NCBI RefSeq assembly: GCF_002863225.1
Contig: NZ_PKEK01000017.1
Coordinates: 1-54,306, forward strand
DNA: 54,306 nt
Direction of reading: 5' to 3'
Source of the DNA: Mycobacterium sp.
Lineage (GTDB): Bacteria; Actinomycetota; Actinomycetes; Mycobacteriales; Mycobacteriaceae
The stretch's first letter is position 1; each line of letters starts with the position of its first letter. A model generated the notes under the pieces. That model made no database searches. It worked only from the letters and a program-made list of their open reading frames with translations, and was not told where the DNA came from. This document shows, piece after piece, positions 26,963 through 36,171 of the stretch. The position numbers were made by a program, and so were the translations under genes.

Positions 26963-27912
26963 GCCGCCGTCACCGCCGTCCGCACGGCGAAACCGGCGAT
27001 CAATTCCGGCGCCGGTCGGTAGTAGCGAAGACCTGTCTCGTAAGGTCCGGTCGCCGCCAGCGCTGCGAACGCCGCGACCCAGGTCCGGATTTCATGAGCG
27101 GAATTGCCGCCCTCGCCGGCGATGAACGCGTTCGACCACTTGTCCAATTCGTCGAGCCGGCCGCTGTCGATGATCTCGAGGAACTTCTGGTCGAAGTCGG
27201 GGTTGAGCGGCCGCAAGTCGCTGTCGCCGCCGGCAAACCTCTTGGCTGCGTCGATCACGGCGGTCTGACGTGCCGACCGCTGCTCGGGGGTCATCGGTCG
27301 CCCGTGCACGATCCGTTCCACGATCTGAGGTGTCGCGGTGGCCAGGGTCGGCACCGGCGGATCATGCGACAGCCCACCGGATCCCACCACCAGCACCCGC
27401 TGGTGCAGCGTCGCCAGGTAGCTGCCCACCGCGGTGCCGAGTGTGCGGCAGCGGTGCAGCGGACCCAACGGGGTGGCAACGGAGTTGATGAAGATCGGTA
27501 TCACGGGTCGCGCCCTTGCGCTGCCGAACAATTTCTCCAGCGGCTGGACTGTGCCGTGGTCGACATCCATGTTCGCCGAGATGGCGACGTCGACACCGGC
27601 CGACAACACGGCCTTGGCGCAGCCGACCGCGGTGGCCTCGGGTACGTCGAGCGGGCCTTTGTGGGTGCCGTAGTCACCGACTCCCTGCGCGTCGGTGCCG
27701 ATGCAGAACGGCGGCATCGTCCGATAGAAGAACCCGTTGTAGTGGTCCGGCGCAAAGACGACGACGATCTCCGGATCGAAGTCGGTGACGAAATCTCTTG
27801 CCTGCGTGAGTGGGATGTCAATGTCATCAAGAAGGCCCCGCGATGGCCCGGGCAGATTGAGCAGTGGGCTGTGGGACATGCAGCAGAGGGCTATGGGCAC
27901 TGTGAGATTCAC
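26959..27912 (-). CDS. Extradiol catechol dioxygenase, MhpB-like (LigB superfamily)
   Basis: Class III ring-cleavage enzyme using Fe(II), 317 residues, the usual length of MhpB (2,3-dihydroxyphenylpropionate 1,2-dioxygenase). Conserved blocks: [10 protein letters not shown] at the N-terminus, [22 protein letters not shown], the acid-base His in [38 protein letters not shown] with another His, and STHEIRTW-like [14 protein letters not shown]. The GTG start at 27912 overlaps the upstream hydroxylase by 86 bp. A later GTG (27900) or ATG (27879) would shorten the overlap but still lies within it. It should open a catechol ring produced by the hydroxylase. Confidence 0.92.
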   Translation of the reverse strand: MNLTVPIALCCMSHSPLLNLPGPSRGLLDDIDIPLTQARDFVTDFDPEIVVVFAPDHYNGFFYRTMPPFCIGTDAQGVGDYGTHKGPLDVPEATAVGCAKAVLSAGVDVAISANMDVDHGTVQPLEKLFGSARARPVIPIFINSVATPLGPLHRCRTLGTAVGSYLATLHQRVLVVGSGGLSHDPPVPTLATATPQIVERIVHGRPMTPEQRSARQTAVIDAAKRFAGGDSDLRPLNPDFDQKFLEIIDSGRLDELDKWSNAFIAGEGGNSAHEIRTWVAAFAALAATGPYETGLRYYRPAPELIAGFAVRTAVTAA

Positions 27913-29542
27913 CGCCTCCCGATGTCAACGTGAGGACGTCGAACAGCGAAGCGCTCAACTCGGGGGCGAGTTGGGCGATGCACGCGCCGGCGATACAGCG
28001 ATCGGGGCGCAGGAACAACACGGATTCTCGGTGGACGTCGAACCAGGCTTTGAGCCGGCCGGTGCGGTCGCCGACCACGGTCACGTCGGGGTCGTCGTCG
28101 CCGTCCCAGTACAACTGGGTAAGGGGCCTTGCTGCGACGAGCTTCGCCCCCAGCGCCTGCCAATCCGCGAATACCTTGGCGCCGAGAATCTCTCGGGGAT
28201 TGTTGTTCCAGCAGACGACGGCGAACCCATCGCCCAGCACATCGTCGAGCAGGAGATCCTGTTGCTCGCGGGTGTCCACCCGGGGCTGCACGAACAGAGT
28301 GCCGACAGGTGAATCGGGTCGCCGCGGCTCGGGGTGCACCACCGCCCCCTGTTCGTAGCGCGGCATCGGCTTGAACCGCATCTCGAGCACATACCGCTTG
28401 AGGGACGGCACAATTGACGCCGATCGGATCAGCAGGTCGCGAGCCGCCGCGACGCGGCGGTTGGTCGGTGAGATGACGCGGCCCACCATGGTGGACAGAT
28501 CGATCATCGCCCGGGCGTGTTTACGGCGTTCGATGTCGTAGGTGTCGAGCAGCGCGTCTTCCGCGTAGCCGTTGACCACGGCGGCGAGCTTCCAGCCCAG
28601 GTTCGTCGCATCGCGGATGCCGCTGTTGTAGCCCTGCCCCTGCCATACCGGCATCAGGTGCGCGGCGTCGCCGGCGAGCAGGAGGCGGCCCTTGCGGAAG
28701 GCGCCGGCGATCCGGGAGTGGTGGGTGTAGAGCCGGTGACGGATCACGTCGACCCGGTCGGGATGCGGAACCATCGAGGCCAGCATCGTGGTGAGGAAGG
28801 CCGGGTCTTCAGCCTGCTCGTCGGTCTCGTCGGCGTGAATCATGAACTCGAACCGGCGAATTCCGTGTGCTATCGAGATCGAAGCGTAGGGCCGGGCCGG
28901 GTCGGCGCCGACTTCGCTGTTCGGATGGCCGAGGGGATCGTTGGCGATGTCGACCACCAGCCAGCGGGTCGGCGAGGTGGTGCCGTCGAAGGGCACTCCC
29001 ATCAACCGCCGGGTGGCGCTCCGCCCACCGTCACATCCGACCACGTAGCGGGTGCGCACGCTCGTACGCCCGCCTGCACCGTCGAGTTCGACGCTCACCG
29101 CGTCGGGCGCCTCGGTGTAGGACGCCATCGACCGCCCCCACCGAACCTCGACATGCCCGAAGCGCTCCAACCCACGGAGAAGCTCGGCGTCGACCAGCGG
29201 CTGGACGAACCCGTTGCGCTTAGGCCAGCCGAAACAGGCGTCGGGAGGTGCCATTTCGGCAAGAACCCGACGCTTGGCGTCGACGAATCGCAGGATCTGA
29301 TTGGGCACGGTGTGCGGGAGGACGCGGTCGACCAAGCCGATCGCCTGGAAGGTCCGCAGCGACTCGTCGTCGAGGCCGACCCCGCGCGGATAGTCGATCA
29401 GGGTGTCACGCTCTTCGACCACCAGCGTGCTGACACCCTGCAGGCCAAGGATATTGGCCAGGGTCAGGCCGACCGGACCCGCGCCGACGACGACAACGTC
29501 GACATCCACGTCCTGGTCTTCGTCGATGCCGTCCACCGTCAA
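27827..29542 (-). CDS. FAD-dependent aromatic hydroxylase, MhpA-like
   Basis: 571-residue group A flavoprotein monooxygenase. FAD fingerprint [17 protein letters not shown] (GxGxxG), DG motif [14 protein letters not shown], and the third motif [32 protein letters not shown]-terminal thioredoxin-like domain as in MhpA. It would add a hydroxyl ortho to a phenolic OH to give a catechol for the MhpB-like dioxygenase. The TTG start overlaps the hydrolase stop (TTGA). The last 86 bp are shared in another frame with the dioxygenase gene, so the C-terminal tail (rich in Ser, Ala and Pro) is probably unconstrained. Confidence 0.92.
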   Translation of the reverse strand: MTVDGIDEDQDVDVDVVVVGAGPVGLTLANILGLQGVSTLVVEERDTLIDYPRGVGLDDESLRTFQAIGLVDRVLPHTVPNQILRFVDAKRRVLAEMAPPDACFGWPKRNGFVQPLVDAELLRGLERFGHVEVRWGRSMASYTEAPDAVSVELDGAGGRTSVRTRYVVGCDGGRSATRRLMGVPFDGTTSPTRWLVVDIANDPLGHPNSEVGADPARPYASISIAHGIRRFEFMIHADETDEQAEDPAFLTTMLASMVPHPDRVDVIRHRLYTHHSRIAGAFRKGRLLLAGDAAHLMPVWQGQGYNSGIRDATNLGWKLAAVVNGYAEDALLDTYDIERRKHARAMIDLSTMVGRVISPTNRRVAAARDLLIRSASIVPSLKRYVLEMRFKPMPRYEQGAVVHPEPRRPDSPVGTLFVQPRVDTREQQDLLLDDVLGDGFAVVCWNNNPREILGAKVFADWQALGAKLVAARPLTQLYWDGDDDPDVTVVGDRTGRLKAWFDVHRESVLFLRPDRCIAGACIAQLAPELSASLFDVLTLTSGGGESHSAHSPLLHVPQPTAQSARAIAGPS

Positions 29543-30402
29543 CGTCCCAACAGGAAATCGATGTGCAAGCGGTCGAACGTCTTGGTGTCTTCGTATTGCG
29601 GCCAGTGGCCGCAGCCGGACATCACTTCGAAACGGGCGCCGGGGATCATCGAGGCGATCCGGCGACCCTCAGTGACGTCGGCGGTTGGATCGTCACTGGT
29701 CCACAACACCAGGGTGGGTGCGGTGATCGATCCATACTCCTTGGGCCCGAGCAAGTTACGCGCCCGGATATCCGGATCCTGCAATGCCATGATGTCACTC
29801 ATCGCGGCGGCAAAGCCCGGCTGGCGATATACCCGTTGCCGGCTGGCGACCAGGTCGGCGTAGTCCTTTGATTTGTCGGCCATCAACCACTTGATGCGTG
29901 CCTGCACGGTCTCCCAGGTGGGGTTCTCCGCTGCCGCCATCGACAGCGTGATGATCCGCTTCATCACCTCGGGATCGGCCTGCGAGCCACCGGCGGTGTT
30001 GAGCACCAGCCGGTCGACTTTCTCGGGATGATCGGCAGCGGCACGAGACACGACCCAACCGCCCAGGGATTCACCGGACAGATGGGCGCGGTCGACGCCG
30101 ATGGCAGCCATGAACGCGAAGAGATGGTCGAGGTAGTGGCGAATCTCCAACGGATGACCGGGTTTATCGGTGTACCCGTGGCCGAGCATGTCGATCGACC
30201 ATGTCGAGAAGTGCTCGGCGTGCGCTTCCAGGTTGCGCACGTATGCCTCGGCGTGACCACCTGATCCGTGCAGCAGGATCAGCGGTGGCTTGCTCTCGTC
30301 ACCGGCATGCAGGTAGCGGGTTCGCACGCCACCGGCATCCAGGTACCCCTGCACGAACGGGACTCCCTGGAGGTCACTCCACACGCTTTCGTGCTCGGCC
30401 AC
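29539..30402 (-). CDS. Alpha/beta hydrolase, MhpC-like (meta-cleavage product hydrolase)
   Basis: 287 residues from the GTG preceded by GAGGGGA; the longer frame would enter the operator region. Oxyanion segment [14 protein letters not shown], nucleophile elbow SGESLGGW (Ser), Asp in [11 protein letters not shown], and His in [11 protein letters not shown]. This is the C-C hydrolase (MhpC/BphD/HsaD) pattern, and the neighbouring hydroxylase and extradiol dioxygenase complete an mhpA-mhpB-mhpC set. First gene of the minus-strand operon, divergent from an IclR regulator, with a palindrome about 60 bp upstream. Confidence 0.9.
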   Translation of the reverse strand: MAEHESVWSDLQGVPFVQGYLDAGGVRTRYLHAGDESKPPLILLHGSGGHAEAYVRNLEAHAEHFSTWSIDMLGHGYTDKPGHPLEIRHYLDHLFAFMAAIGVDRAHLSGESLGGWVVSRAAADHPEKVDRLVLNTAGGSQADPEVMKRIITLSMAAAENPTWETVQARIKWLMADKSKDYADLVASRQRVYRQPGFAAAMSDIMALQDPDIRARNLLGPKEYGSITAPTLVLWTSDDPTADVTEGRRIASMIPGARFEVMSGCGHWPQYEDTKTFDRLHIDFLLGR

Positions 30403-30458
30403 CGGGTCCCCTCTCTGCCGTGTGTGCGGAGATCTTGTTCTCGTCTTGCGCCAGCTGT

Positions 30459-30477
30459 GTGTGCTAAAATCGCACAC
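30459..30477. promoter_or_regulatory. Palindrome GTGTGC-N7-GCACAC between mhpC-like and iclR
   Basis: A 19-bp palindrome with perfect 6-bp arms and an A/T-rich centre lies in the divergent intergenic region. A further GTGCAC follows at 30482. It is the best candidate binding site for the IclR-family regulator encoded next to it. Confidence 0.55.
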
Positions 30478-30546
30478 CAATGTGCACTATCTATAGAGCA
30501 TCACTCTCCGCGAAGTGTCTGTCAAGCAGGATCGCGGGCCGCTGAC

Positions 30547-31236
30547 ATGGGCGAGGTACCGACAACCACCGCACCCGGTTCGCAGACCCTGGCCCGGGGA
30601 CTCACTGCTCTGCAGCTGGTGGCCGATGCTCCCGCGGGTCTGACCGTGCAGCAGGTGGCCGACGGTGTCGGCGTGCATCGGACGATCGCTTATCGACTGC
30701 TCGCCACGCTGGCCCAATTCCGATTCGTCGCCAAAGGCGAGGACGGCCGTTATCGACCAGCCGCCGGCCTGGTGCCGCTGGGTGCATCGTTCGACAACAA
30801 TGTGCGGCAGCTCAGTGTCCCGATCCTGCGCACGCTGGCCGACGAGTTGGGCACCACGGTGTCGCTACTGGTAGCCGAGGGCGATCAACAGGTGGCCGTC
30901 GCGGTGATCGTCCCGACGCAGGTCCCCTATCAGCTGGCGTTTCACGAGGGCAGTCGCTACCCGCTCGATCGGGGTGCCGCCGGCATTGCGCTGTCGGCCA
31001 GTTTGCCGCCGCGGCCCGACGAGCGCGATTTGGTGGCAAGCGCCCGGCAGCAGGGCTGGGTGATCACCCACGGTGAAATCGAACCGAACACTTATGGTTT
31101 GGCGGTCCCGGTGCATCGCGATCTGCCGTCACCGCCGGCGTGTATCAACTTGATCTCGCACCGCGAGGACGTGGTGATGCGCGGTAAAGACGCAGTTGTC
31201 AAGGCCGCCAAGGAATTATCGGCAATCCTCAACTGA
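30547..31236 (+). CDS. IclR-family transcriptional regulator
   Basis: 229 residues. N-terminal winged helix: TLARGLTALQLVADAPAGLTVQQVADGVGVHRTIAYRLLATLAQFRFV (helix-turn-helix about residues 30-60). It is followed by the GAF-like effector domain (GRYRPAAGLVPLGASF through the C-terminus). The start is put at ATG MGEVPTTT, which gives the normal family length; the open frame upstream extends into the divergent promoter and gene. It faces the mhpABC-like operon and precedes a KstD-like gene by 36 bp in the same direction, so it most likely controls both sides. The ligand would be an aromatic or alicyclic acid, by analogy with MhpR. Confidence 0.9.
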   Translation: MGEVPTTTAPGSQTLARGLTALQLVADAPAGLTVQQVADGVGVHRTIAYRLLATLAQFRFVAKGEDGRYRPAAGLVPLGASFDNNVRQLSVPILRTLADELGTTVSLLVAEGDQQVAVAVIVPTQVPYQLAFHEGSRYPLDRGAAGIALSASLPPRPDERDLVASARQQGWVITHGEIEPNTYGLAVPVHRDLPSPPACINLISHREDVVMRGKDAVVKAAKELSAILN

Positions 31237-31272
31237 CTGAACTGAACCGGACAGGAAGGACAACGGGAGCTC

Positions 31273-32883
31273 ATGCCGTCGTGGGACCACGAGGTCGACA
31301 TCATCGTTCTCGGCAGCGGCGGTGCCGCGCTGGCAGCGGCACTGACCGCCGTTTCCAACGGCGCCTCGGTCGCGGTGTACGAGAAGGCGGCGACCGTCGG
31401 CGGTACCACCGCGGTTTCGGGTGGCGTGGTGTGGATCCCGGCACACGACCGCTCCCCTGACGGCGAATTGTCGGTCGACGACGCGCTCAGTTATCTGCGG
31501 GCGCAGGCGCTCGGGTCGATGGACGACGCTCTGGTCGAGACATTCGTCCGAACCGGCCCGGCGATGCTCGACTTCATCGAGGCGCACAGCAGCCTGCGTT
31601 TCGAAATCGCCACCGGTTTCCCCGATTACAAGCCCGAGTTGCCCGGCGGTCAGCCCGGCGGCGGCCGGTCGCTGAGCGCCGCTCCATTCGACCTCAACCA
31701 GCTCGGCGAATGGCGTGACCGCATCACGGCATTCCCGCAGGACTGGTCCAACGTCGGGTTTGACGCGGAAACGCGGGCCCGGCTGTACGCGAAGGGCGAC
31801 CCGAACGCCGACCTCTGCGTGGCGGGCACCGCGCTGATCGCCGGCCTGCTCAAGGGACTGCTCGACGCCGGCGTCCTGCCGCAGACCCAGGCCCGCGCCG
31901 CGGAACTGATCGCCGACGACGGCCGGATCGTCGGGGTGCGGATCGACGCCGACGGTCGGGAAATGACAGTGCACGCCCGGCGTGGCGTGATCCTGGGTAC
32001 CGGCGGATTCGAATGGGAGCCCAGTCTGGTCAACGCTTTTCTGCGTGGCCCGATGCACGGCGCCGTCTCGCCGCCCAACAACACCGGCGACGGACTGCGG
32101 ATGGTGATGGCCCACGGGGCCGACCTGGCCAACATGGGTGAGGCGTGGTGGGTGCCGATCGTGCAGATCCCGGGTGACACGATCGACGGACATCAACGCA
32201 GCCGCAGCGTGCGACTGGAGCGGACCCGGCCGCGCAGCATCATCGTCAACCGGCTCGGCAAGCGATTCGTCAACGAGGCGTGCGACTACAACTCGATGGC
32301 CGGCGCCTTCCACTATCTCGACCCTCGCGAGGGCTACGTCAACGACCCGGCCTGGATGGTGTTCGACGCCCAACACCTCAAGCGGTACGGATTCCTGGGT
32401 GTCGACGCGGACGGCCCGGTTCCAGACTGGTTCTGCGAGTCGGCTGATCTCGACGAGTTGGCCGCCAAGACCGGTATCGCGATCGAAGGGCTCACTCGGA
32501 CCATCCAACAGTGGAACCATAACGTGGGCGATGGCGTCGATCCCGACTTCGGCCGTGGCTCAAGCGCTTACGACGGCTATTGGGGTGACGATCACGCGAC
32601 GACGCTGGCCGGCAAGACGCTCGGCGCGATCGACACCGGACCCTTCTACGCTGTCCCGATCTCGGTCGGCGCCATGGGCACCAAGGGCGGCCCACGCACC
32701 GACCGCGACGGACGTGTCCTGCATGTCCGCGGCGAGCCGATCCCGGGACTGTTCGCCGCGGGAAACGCCATGGGCGGAGTGACCGGGCGCGCCTACGGGG
32801 GTGCCGGCGGAACCATCGGGCCGGCAATGGTTTTCGGCTACCGGGCGGGCCACGCCGCGGCGACCGGAACGTCGGTCGACTAG
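31273..32883 (+). CDS. FAD-binding dehydrogenase, KstD-like (second copy)
   Basis: 536-residue flavoprotein of the same family as the one at 25.2-27.0 kb. FAD loop IIVLGSGGAALAAALTAVSNG, then YEKAATVGGTTAVSGGVVWIP. C-terminal FAD contact GLFAAGNAMGGVTGRAYGGAGGTIGPAMVFGY. Middle motif GTGGFEWEPSLVNAFLRGP and RFVNEACDYNSM. Start ATG with GGGAG upstream. It is probably co-transcribed with iclR. The family includes 3-ketosteroid dehydrogenases and enzymes desaturating other cyclic ketones; two paralogues in one locus suggest two successive ring desaturations leading to an aromatic ring. Confidence 0.9.
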   Translation: MPSWDHEVDIIVLGSGGAALAAALTAVSNGASVAVYEKAATVGGTTAVSGGVVWIPAHDRSPDGELSVDDALSYLRAQALGSMDDALVETFVRTGPAMLDFIEAHSSLRFEIATGFPDYKPELPGGQPGGGRSLSAAPFDLNQLGEWRDRITAFPQDWSNVGFDAETRARLYAKGDPNADLCVAGTALIAGLLKGLLDAGVLPQTQARAAELIADDGRIVGVRIDADGREMTVHARRGVILGTGGFEWEPSLVNAFLRGPMHGAVSPPNNTGDGLRMVMAHGADLANMGEAWWVPIVQIPGDTIDGHQRSRSVRLERTRPRSIIVNRLGKRFVNEACDYNSMAGAFHYLDPREGYVNDPAWMVFDAQHLKRYGFLGVDADGPVPDWFCESADLDELAAKTGIAIEGLTRTIQQWNHNVGDGVDPDFGRGSSAYDGYWGDDHATTLAGKTLGAIDTGPFYAVPISVGAMGTKGGPRTDRDGRVLHVRGEPIPGLFAAGNAMGGVTGRAYGGAGGTIGPAMVFGYRAGHAAATGTSVD

Positions 32884-33029
32884 CTGGACGGCTGGGTGAC
32901 CGTCTTCGCGGGCAAAAAGTCACCCACGGTCATGGCTTCCATGCAACCGCAGAGATCAGCGCCAAAGCGTCGCTGCCGGGCCATCACCTCACTTCGGGTT
33001 GACGGGACCCCAAGCTTCCAGGTGAATAT

Positions 33030-33044
33030 GAGAACATTATTCTC
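33030..33044. promoter_or_regulatory. Operator GAGAACATTATTCTC (site 3 of the TetR palindrome)
   Basis: One mismatch from GAGAATANTATTCTC; the symmetric region extends to 19 bp (33028-33046). It lies 39-53 bp ahead of the SDR start, in the promoter position. The surrounding 32884-33082 shows no gene. Confidence 0.65.
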
Positions 33045-33082
33045 ATTCAGCGAGAGCATGGATTGCAAGAAGGGAAACAGCG

Positions 33083-33847
33083 ATGCAGATTAGCGGGAGT
33101 TCGGCGGTAGTCGTCGGCGGCGCAGGCGGGCTGGGCGAAGCCACGGTTCGACGGCTGCACGCGGCGGGAGCCAAGGTGGTGATCGCCGACCTGGCCGACG
33201 AGAAGGGGTCAGCGCTGGCCAAAGAGCTCGACGCCCGCTACGTCCGCACCGACGCGACCAAGACCGACGACGTCAACGCCGCATTGGCCGAGGCCGAGTC
33301 GCTTGCCCCGCTACGGATCTCGGTGGATGCGCATGGTGGCCCCGCCAGTGGCGGACGGCTGATCGGCAAGGACGGCTCGCCGCTGGACTTGGACGGCTTC
33401 AAGACGACCATCGATGTCTACCTGACCGGGGTCTTCAACGTGTTGCGACTGGCTGCTGCGGCCATCGCGCGAACCGAGCCACTCGACGAAGGTGCCCGCG
33501 GCGTCATCATCAACACCGCATCGATCGCGGCCTACGAGGGTCAGATCGGCCAGTTGCCGTACGCCGCGGCCAAGGGCGGCGTCGTCGGCATGACGCTGGT
33601 CGCCGCGCGAGACCTGTCCCCGCTCGGCATCCGGGTCGTGACGATCGCCCCCGGCACTTTCCTGACGCCCGCCTACGGCAAGGCCGGCGACCAGCTGGAA
33701 GCCTACTGGGGCCCGCAGGTGCCCTTCCCCAAGCGGATGGGCCGCTCGCCGGAATACGGTGCCTTTGTGCAGAGCATCGTCGAAAACGACTACCTCAACG
33801 GCGAAGTCATCCGCCTGGACGGAGCGCTGCGCTTCCCGCCGAGATGA
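33083..33847 (+). CDS. SDR, 3-hydroxyacyl-CoA dehydrogenase type-2 (HSD10)-like
   Basis: 254-residue SDR. Cofactor loop [17 protein letters not shown], Asp at the end of strand 2 ([12 protein letters not shown]), catalytic Ser in [15 protein letters not shown] and YAAAKGG. The stretch [30 protein letters not shown] is typical of HSD17B10-type enzymes, which oxidise 3-hydroxyacyl-CoAs and hydroxysteroids. In place of NNAG it has DAHGG, an unusual variant. Promoter contains the GAGAATANTATTCTC-type palindrome, linking it to the acyl-CoA ligase/dehydrogenase/crotonase operon, for which it could supply the third beta-oxidation step. Confidence 0.88.
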   Translation: MQISGSSAVVVGGAGGLGEATVRRLHAAGAKVVIADLADEKGSALAKELDARYVRTDATKTDDVNAALAEAESLAPLRISVDAHGGPASGGRLIGKDGSPLDLDGFKTTIDVYLTGVFNVLRLAAAAIARTEPLDEGARGVIINTASIAAYEGQIGQLPYAAAKGGVVGMTLVAARDLSPLGIRVVTIAPGTFLTPAYGKAGDQLEAYWGPQVPFPKRMGRSPEYGAFVQSIVENDYLNGEVIRLDGALRFPPR

Positions 33848-33927
33848 CGAAAACGCCTCGGCTGCGCTCCCGCGACGTGAGCTAATAGCGGGTAGCGGAA
33901 CTCGCACAGTCGAAGGAGGTGGTCTCG

Positions 33928-34263
33928 ATGAGGTTCACACTTGTCTCCGGCGTGGTCGCCGGGGTGGCAGCCGTCGTGGTTCTCCTGGGCGCCTTCGCCC
34001 TTCCGGCGGGTGCCGACCCCGCCGACCCCGATCCGTTCAATCCCGCGGATTGCATCGCAAACGCGAGCGCGGTATGCAATCTCGGCCCCTACGGCCCGAA
34101 CAGCCCGACGAATCCGAACAGCCCCACCAATCCACTCAATCCGATGAACCCGGCCAACCCCGACAACCCGATGAATCCCATGAATCCGGCCAACCCGATG
34201 AATCCCATGAATCCGGCCAACCCGATGAGTCCGATGAATCCGGCCGGCCCGGACCACATCTGA
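33928..34263 (+). CDS. Small secreted Asn-Pro-Met repeat protein
   Basis: 111 residues; no known domain recognised. A signal peptide (MRFTLVSGVVAGVAAVVVLLGAFALPAGA, cleavage probably after AGA) is followed by an acidic segment with two cysteines (CIANASAVC) and then about 60 residues of NP-x tripeptides (NPMNPANP, NPNSPTNP). The ATG at 33928 is chosen over the GTG at 33919 because a perfect AGGAGG lies 8 bp before the ATG and overlaps the GTG. The repeat is also visible in DNA (tandem 12-27-bp units), so its length may vary between strains. Probably exported to the cell wall or outside; function unknown. Confidence 0.8.
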   Translation: MRFTLVSGVVAGVAAVVVLLGAFALPAGADPADPDPFNPADCIANASAVCNLGPYGPNSPTNPNSPTNPLNPMNPANPDNPMNPMNPANPMNPMNPANPMSPMNPAGPDHI

Positions 34264-34281
34264 CCGAGGTCGGACCGGCGG

Positions 34282-35049
34282 CTAGTTCTTTGCGGCGTTG
34301 AATTTCGCAACGATCGCGCGGAAATCGTCGGTCTGCATGGACTGGCTTTCCGCGGACAGCGCGTAGTCGATGGTGTCCAGCACCGCGCGTTCCAGATGCA
34401 GGTTCAGCACCCGCTTGGTGCTCTCGACCGCTTGCTGCGGCAACTCGAGAATCTTCTTGGCCGCTTTGATCGCCTCGGCCACCGGGTCGGCGACGACGTG
34501 GTTGGCCAGCCCGAGTTCGACGGCCTTGGCGGCGGGAATGCGCGCACCGGTCAACGCATACTCCTTGGCCAGCAGCAAGCTGATGTGCTGCGGCCAGGTC
34601 AGCGGTCCACCGTCGGCGGCGACCAGTCCCACCTGCACGTGCGGGTCGGCCAGATAGGCGTCCTCGGCGATGTAGACGATGTCGCTCAGTGCCACCAGGC
34701 TGCAGCCCAACCCGACGGCCGGCCCGTTCACCGCGGCCAGCACCGGTATCCGGCAGCGCGCCATGCCCAGCACGATCTCTCGCCCATCGATGATGGTCTT
34801 GGCCCGCAGGGCCGCGTCGTTCGCCAGCTCCTCCAGATACCCGAAATCGCCACCGGCCGAAAATGCCCGTCCCGCACCGGTTATCACCGCAGCCCGGGCA
34901 CTCAGGTCGTCACTCAGTCGCTGCCACAGCTTGGCCAGGCCGTGGTGCAACGAGTCATTGACCGAGTTCAGCGAATCGGGCCTATTCAGCGTGATGATCC
35001 GCAGCGGCCCGTCGGCCTGAACGTCGATTTCGGTTGGCATGTCGTACAT
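34282..35049 (-). CDS. Enoyl-CoA hydratase/isomerase family protein (crotonase fold)
   Basis: 255 residues. The oxyanion-hole segments are present: GRAFSAGGDF and NGPAVGLGCSLVALSD. The two catalytic glutamates of classical hydratases are replaced: the GGGxEL position reads GLGCSL (Ser) and the PEVxLG position reads PHVQVG (His), followed by LVAADGG. It may therefore be an isomerase, thioesterase, decarboxylase or ring-modifying crotonase rather than a standard hydratase. Start ATG with AAGGAG 7 bp upstream. It is the last gene of the ligase-dehydrogenase-dehydrogenase operon whose promoter holds the palindrome at 38464-38484. Confidence 0.88.
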   Translation of the reverse strand: MYDMPTEIDVQADGPLRIITLNRPDSLNSVNDSLHHGLAKLWQRLSDDLSARAAVITGAGRAFSAGGDFGYLEELANDAALRAKTIIDGREIVLGMARCRIPVLAAVNGPAVGLGCSLVALSDIVYIAEDAYLADPHVQVGLVAADGGPLTWPQHISLLLAKEYALTGARIPAAKAVELGLANHVVADPVAEAIKAAKKILELPQQAVESTKRVLNLHLERAVLDTIDYALSAESQSMQTDDFRAIVAKFNAAKN

Positions 35050-35088
35050 GTCAGGCTCCTTCTGGGTCGTGACCCGCTTCGATAACTG

Positions 35089-36171
35089 TTACAACCCCAA
35101 TATTCGTGAGGCGATGATGTTCTTCTGGATCTGCGACGTGCCGCCCATGACACTCTGTGCCCGGCTGTAGAGGTACGCGCTGAGCAGGTTCGGATCGTCG
35201 ATGCCGCCCACCGCCAGCGCGGCATGGCCGACCGACTGCTCGACCCAGGTCATCAGCAGCTTGTCCAGCGACCCGTCCGATGTGTGCGTGACGCCGTCGA
35301 GTTGCTCGGACAGCCGCCGCCGGACGTGGTGGGTCAGCATCTCGGTTTGCACTGCGGCCCAGGCAAGTTCCTCGTTGGGCGTATCGCCGCTGCGGGCGGC
35401 CAGCTGCCGAACGAGCTTGCCGTAGCGCGCCGCGTAACCCAGGGTCGACGGCTCGCGTTCGTGGCCGACCACGGTCATCGCCAGCGGCCATCCTTCGCCG
35501 GGTGCGCCGACCATGTTCTCGGCCGGCACGGTGGCTCCGTCGAAGGACACCTGACCGAACTCGGTGGTGACACCATTGATCATCTGCAGTGGACGCTGTT
35601 GCACGCCTGGCTGTTTCATCGGGATGATGAAGGCCGAGATGCCGCGGTGCCGCTTGGCCTCGGAATCGGTACGGGCCAGCAGTAGACACCAGTCGGCGAC
35701 ATCGGAGTAGCTGGTCCAGATCTTGTGTCCGTTGATGACGTAGTTGTCGCCGTCCCGGGTCGCGGTGGTGGTCAACGAAGCAAGGTCGGAGCCGGAGCCC
35801 GGCTCGCTGAAGCCCTGACACCACCGCTCGGTGCCGTTGATCATGCCCGGCAGGAACCGGGTGCACAGTTCCTTGCTGCCGTGCCGGCTCAGTCCCGCGA
35901 CCAGATAACCGAGGCTGGGCCGTGGCGGCGCCTCGGCACGTGCCAACTCCTCGTCGAGGATGACGTCGTAGACGGGTGGAAGTTCCTGGCCGCCGTACTC
36001 GCGCGGCCAGGACAATCCAAAGAATCCACCTTCATAGAGCGCCCGGTGCCACTCGCCCTGCCGCGCCCAGTACTCGTCGCCCGAGCTGGGAAACTCTTTG
36101 GCATGCAGCGAAAGCCACGATCGCAGTCGATCCCGGAAGGCCGCTTCCTCGGATGAATCACGGAAGTCCAA
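35089..36171 (-). CDS. Acyl-CoA dehydrogenase (larger partner of a pair)
   Basis: 360 residues. Family motifs: GFSEPGSGSDLASLTT, KIWTSYSDVADWCLLLART, and the C-terminal QSVMGGTSQIQKNIIASRILGL. The start is TTG (LDFRDSSEEAAF) with a perfect GGAGGAG 6 bp upstream, overlapping the preceding dehydrogenase stop by 14 bp. Such overlapping pairs of unequal FadE proteins form alpha2beta2 enzymes in mycobacterial steroid catabolism (FadE26-27, FadE28-29 type), so this and its neighbour probably form one heteromeric dehydrogenase. Substrate could be a side chain or a ring-derived acyl-CoA. Confidence 0.9.
   Translation of the reverse strand: MDFRDSSEEAAFRDRLRSWLSLHAKEFPSSGDEYWARQGEWHRALYEGGFFGLSWPREYGGQELPPVYDVILDEELARAEAPPRPSLGYLVAGLSRHGSKELCTRFLPGMINGTERWCQGFSEPGSGSDLASLTTTATRDGDNYVINGHKIWTSYSDVADWCLLLARTDSEAKRHRGISAFIIPMKQPGVQQRPLQMINGVTTEFGQVSFDGATVPAENMVGAPGEGWPLAMTVVGHEREPSTLGYAARYGKLVRQLAARSGDTPNEELAWAAVQTEMLTHHVRRRLSEQLDGVTHTSDGSLDKLLMTWVEQSVGHAALAVGGIDDPNLLSAYLYSRAQSVMGGTSQIQKNIIASRILGL

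Noticed and set aside
28517..29863. Long plus-strand frame opposite the flavin hydroxylase
   Set aside because: Composition typical of antisense translation in GC-rich DNA; it covers the opposite-strand FAD motifs.
31216..32520. Minus-strand 434-codon frame opposite the second KstD-like gene
   Set aside because: Shadow of a gene with clear FAD-binding motifs on the plus strand.
32884..33082. Short frames on both strands between the KstD-like and SDR genes
   Set aside because: No ribosome site, no domain, and they run across the operator palindrome; treated as promoter region.
34090..34250. Repeats in the small secreted protein as a CRISPR or intergenic repeat
   Set aside because: The repeats keep one reading frame (NP-x triplets) within a gene with signal peptide and strong ribosome site.
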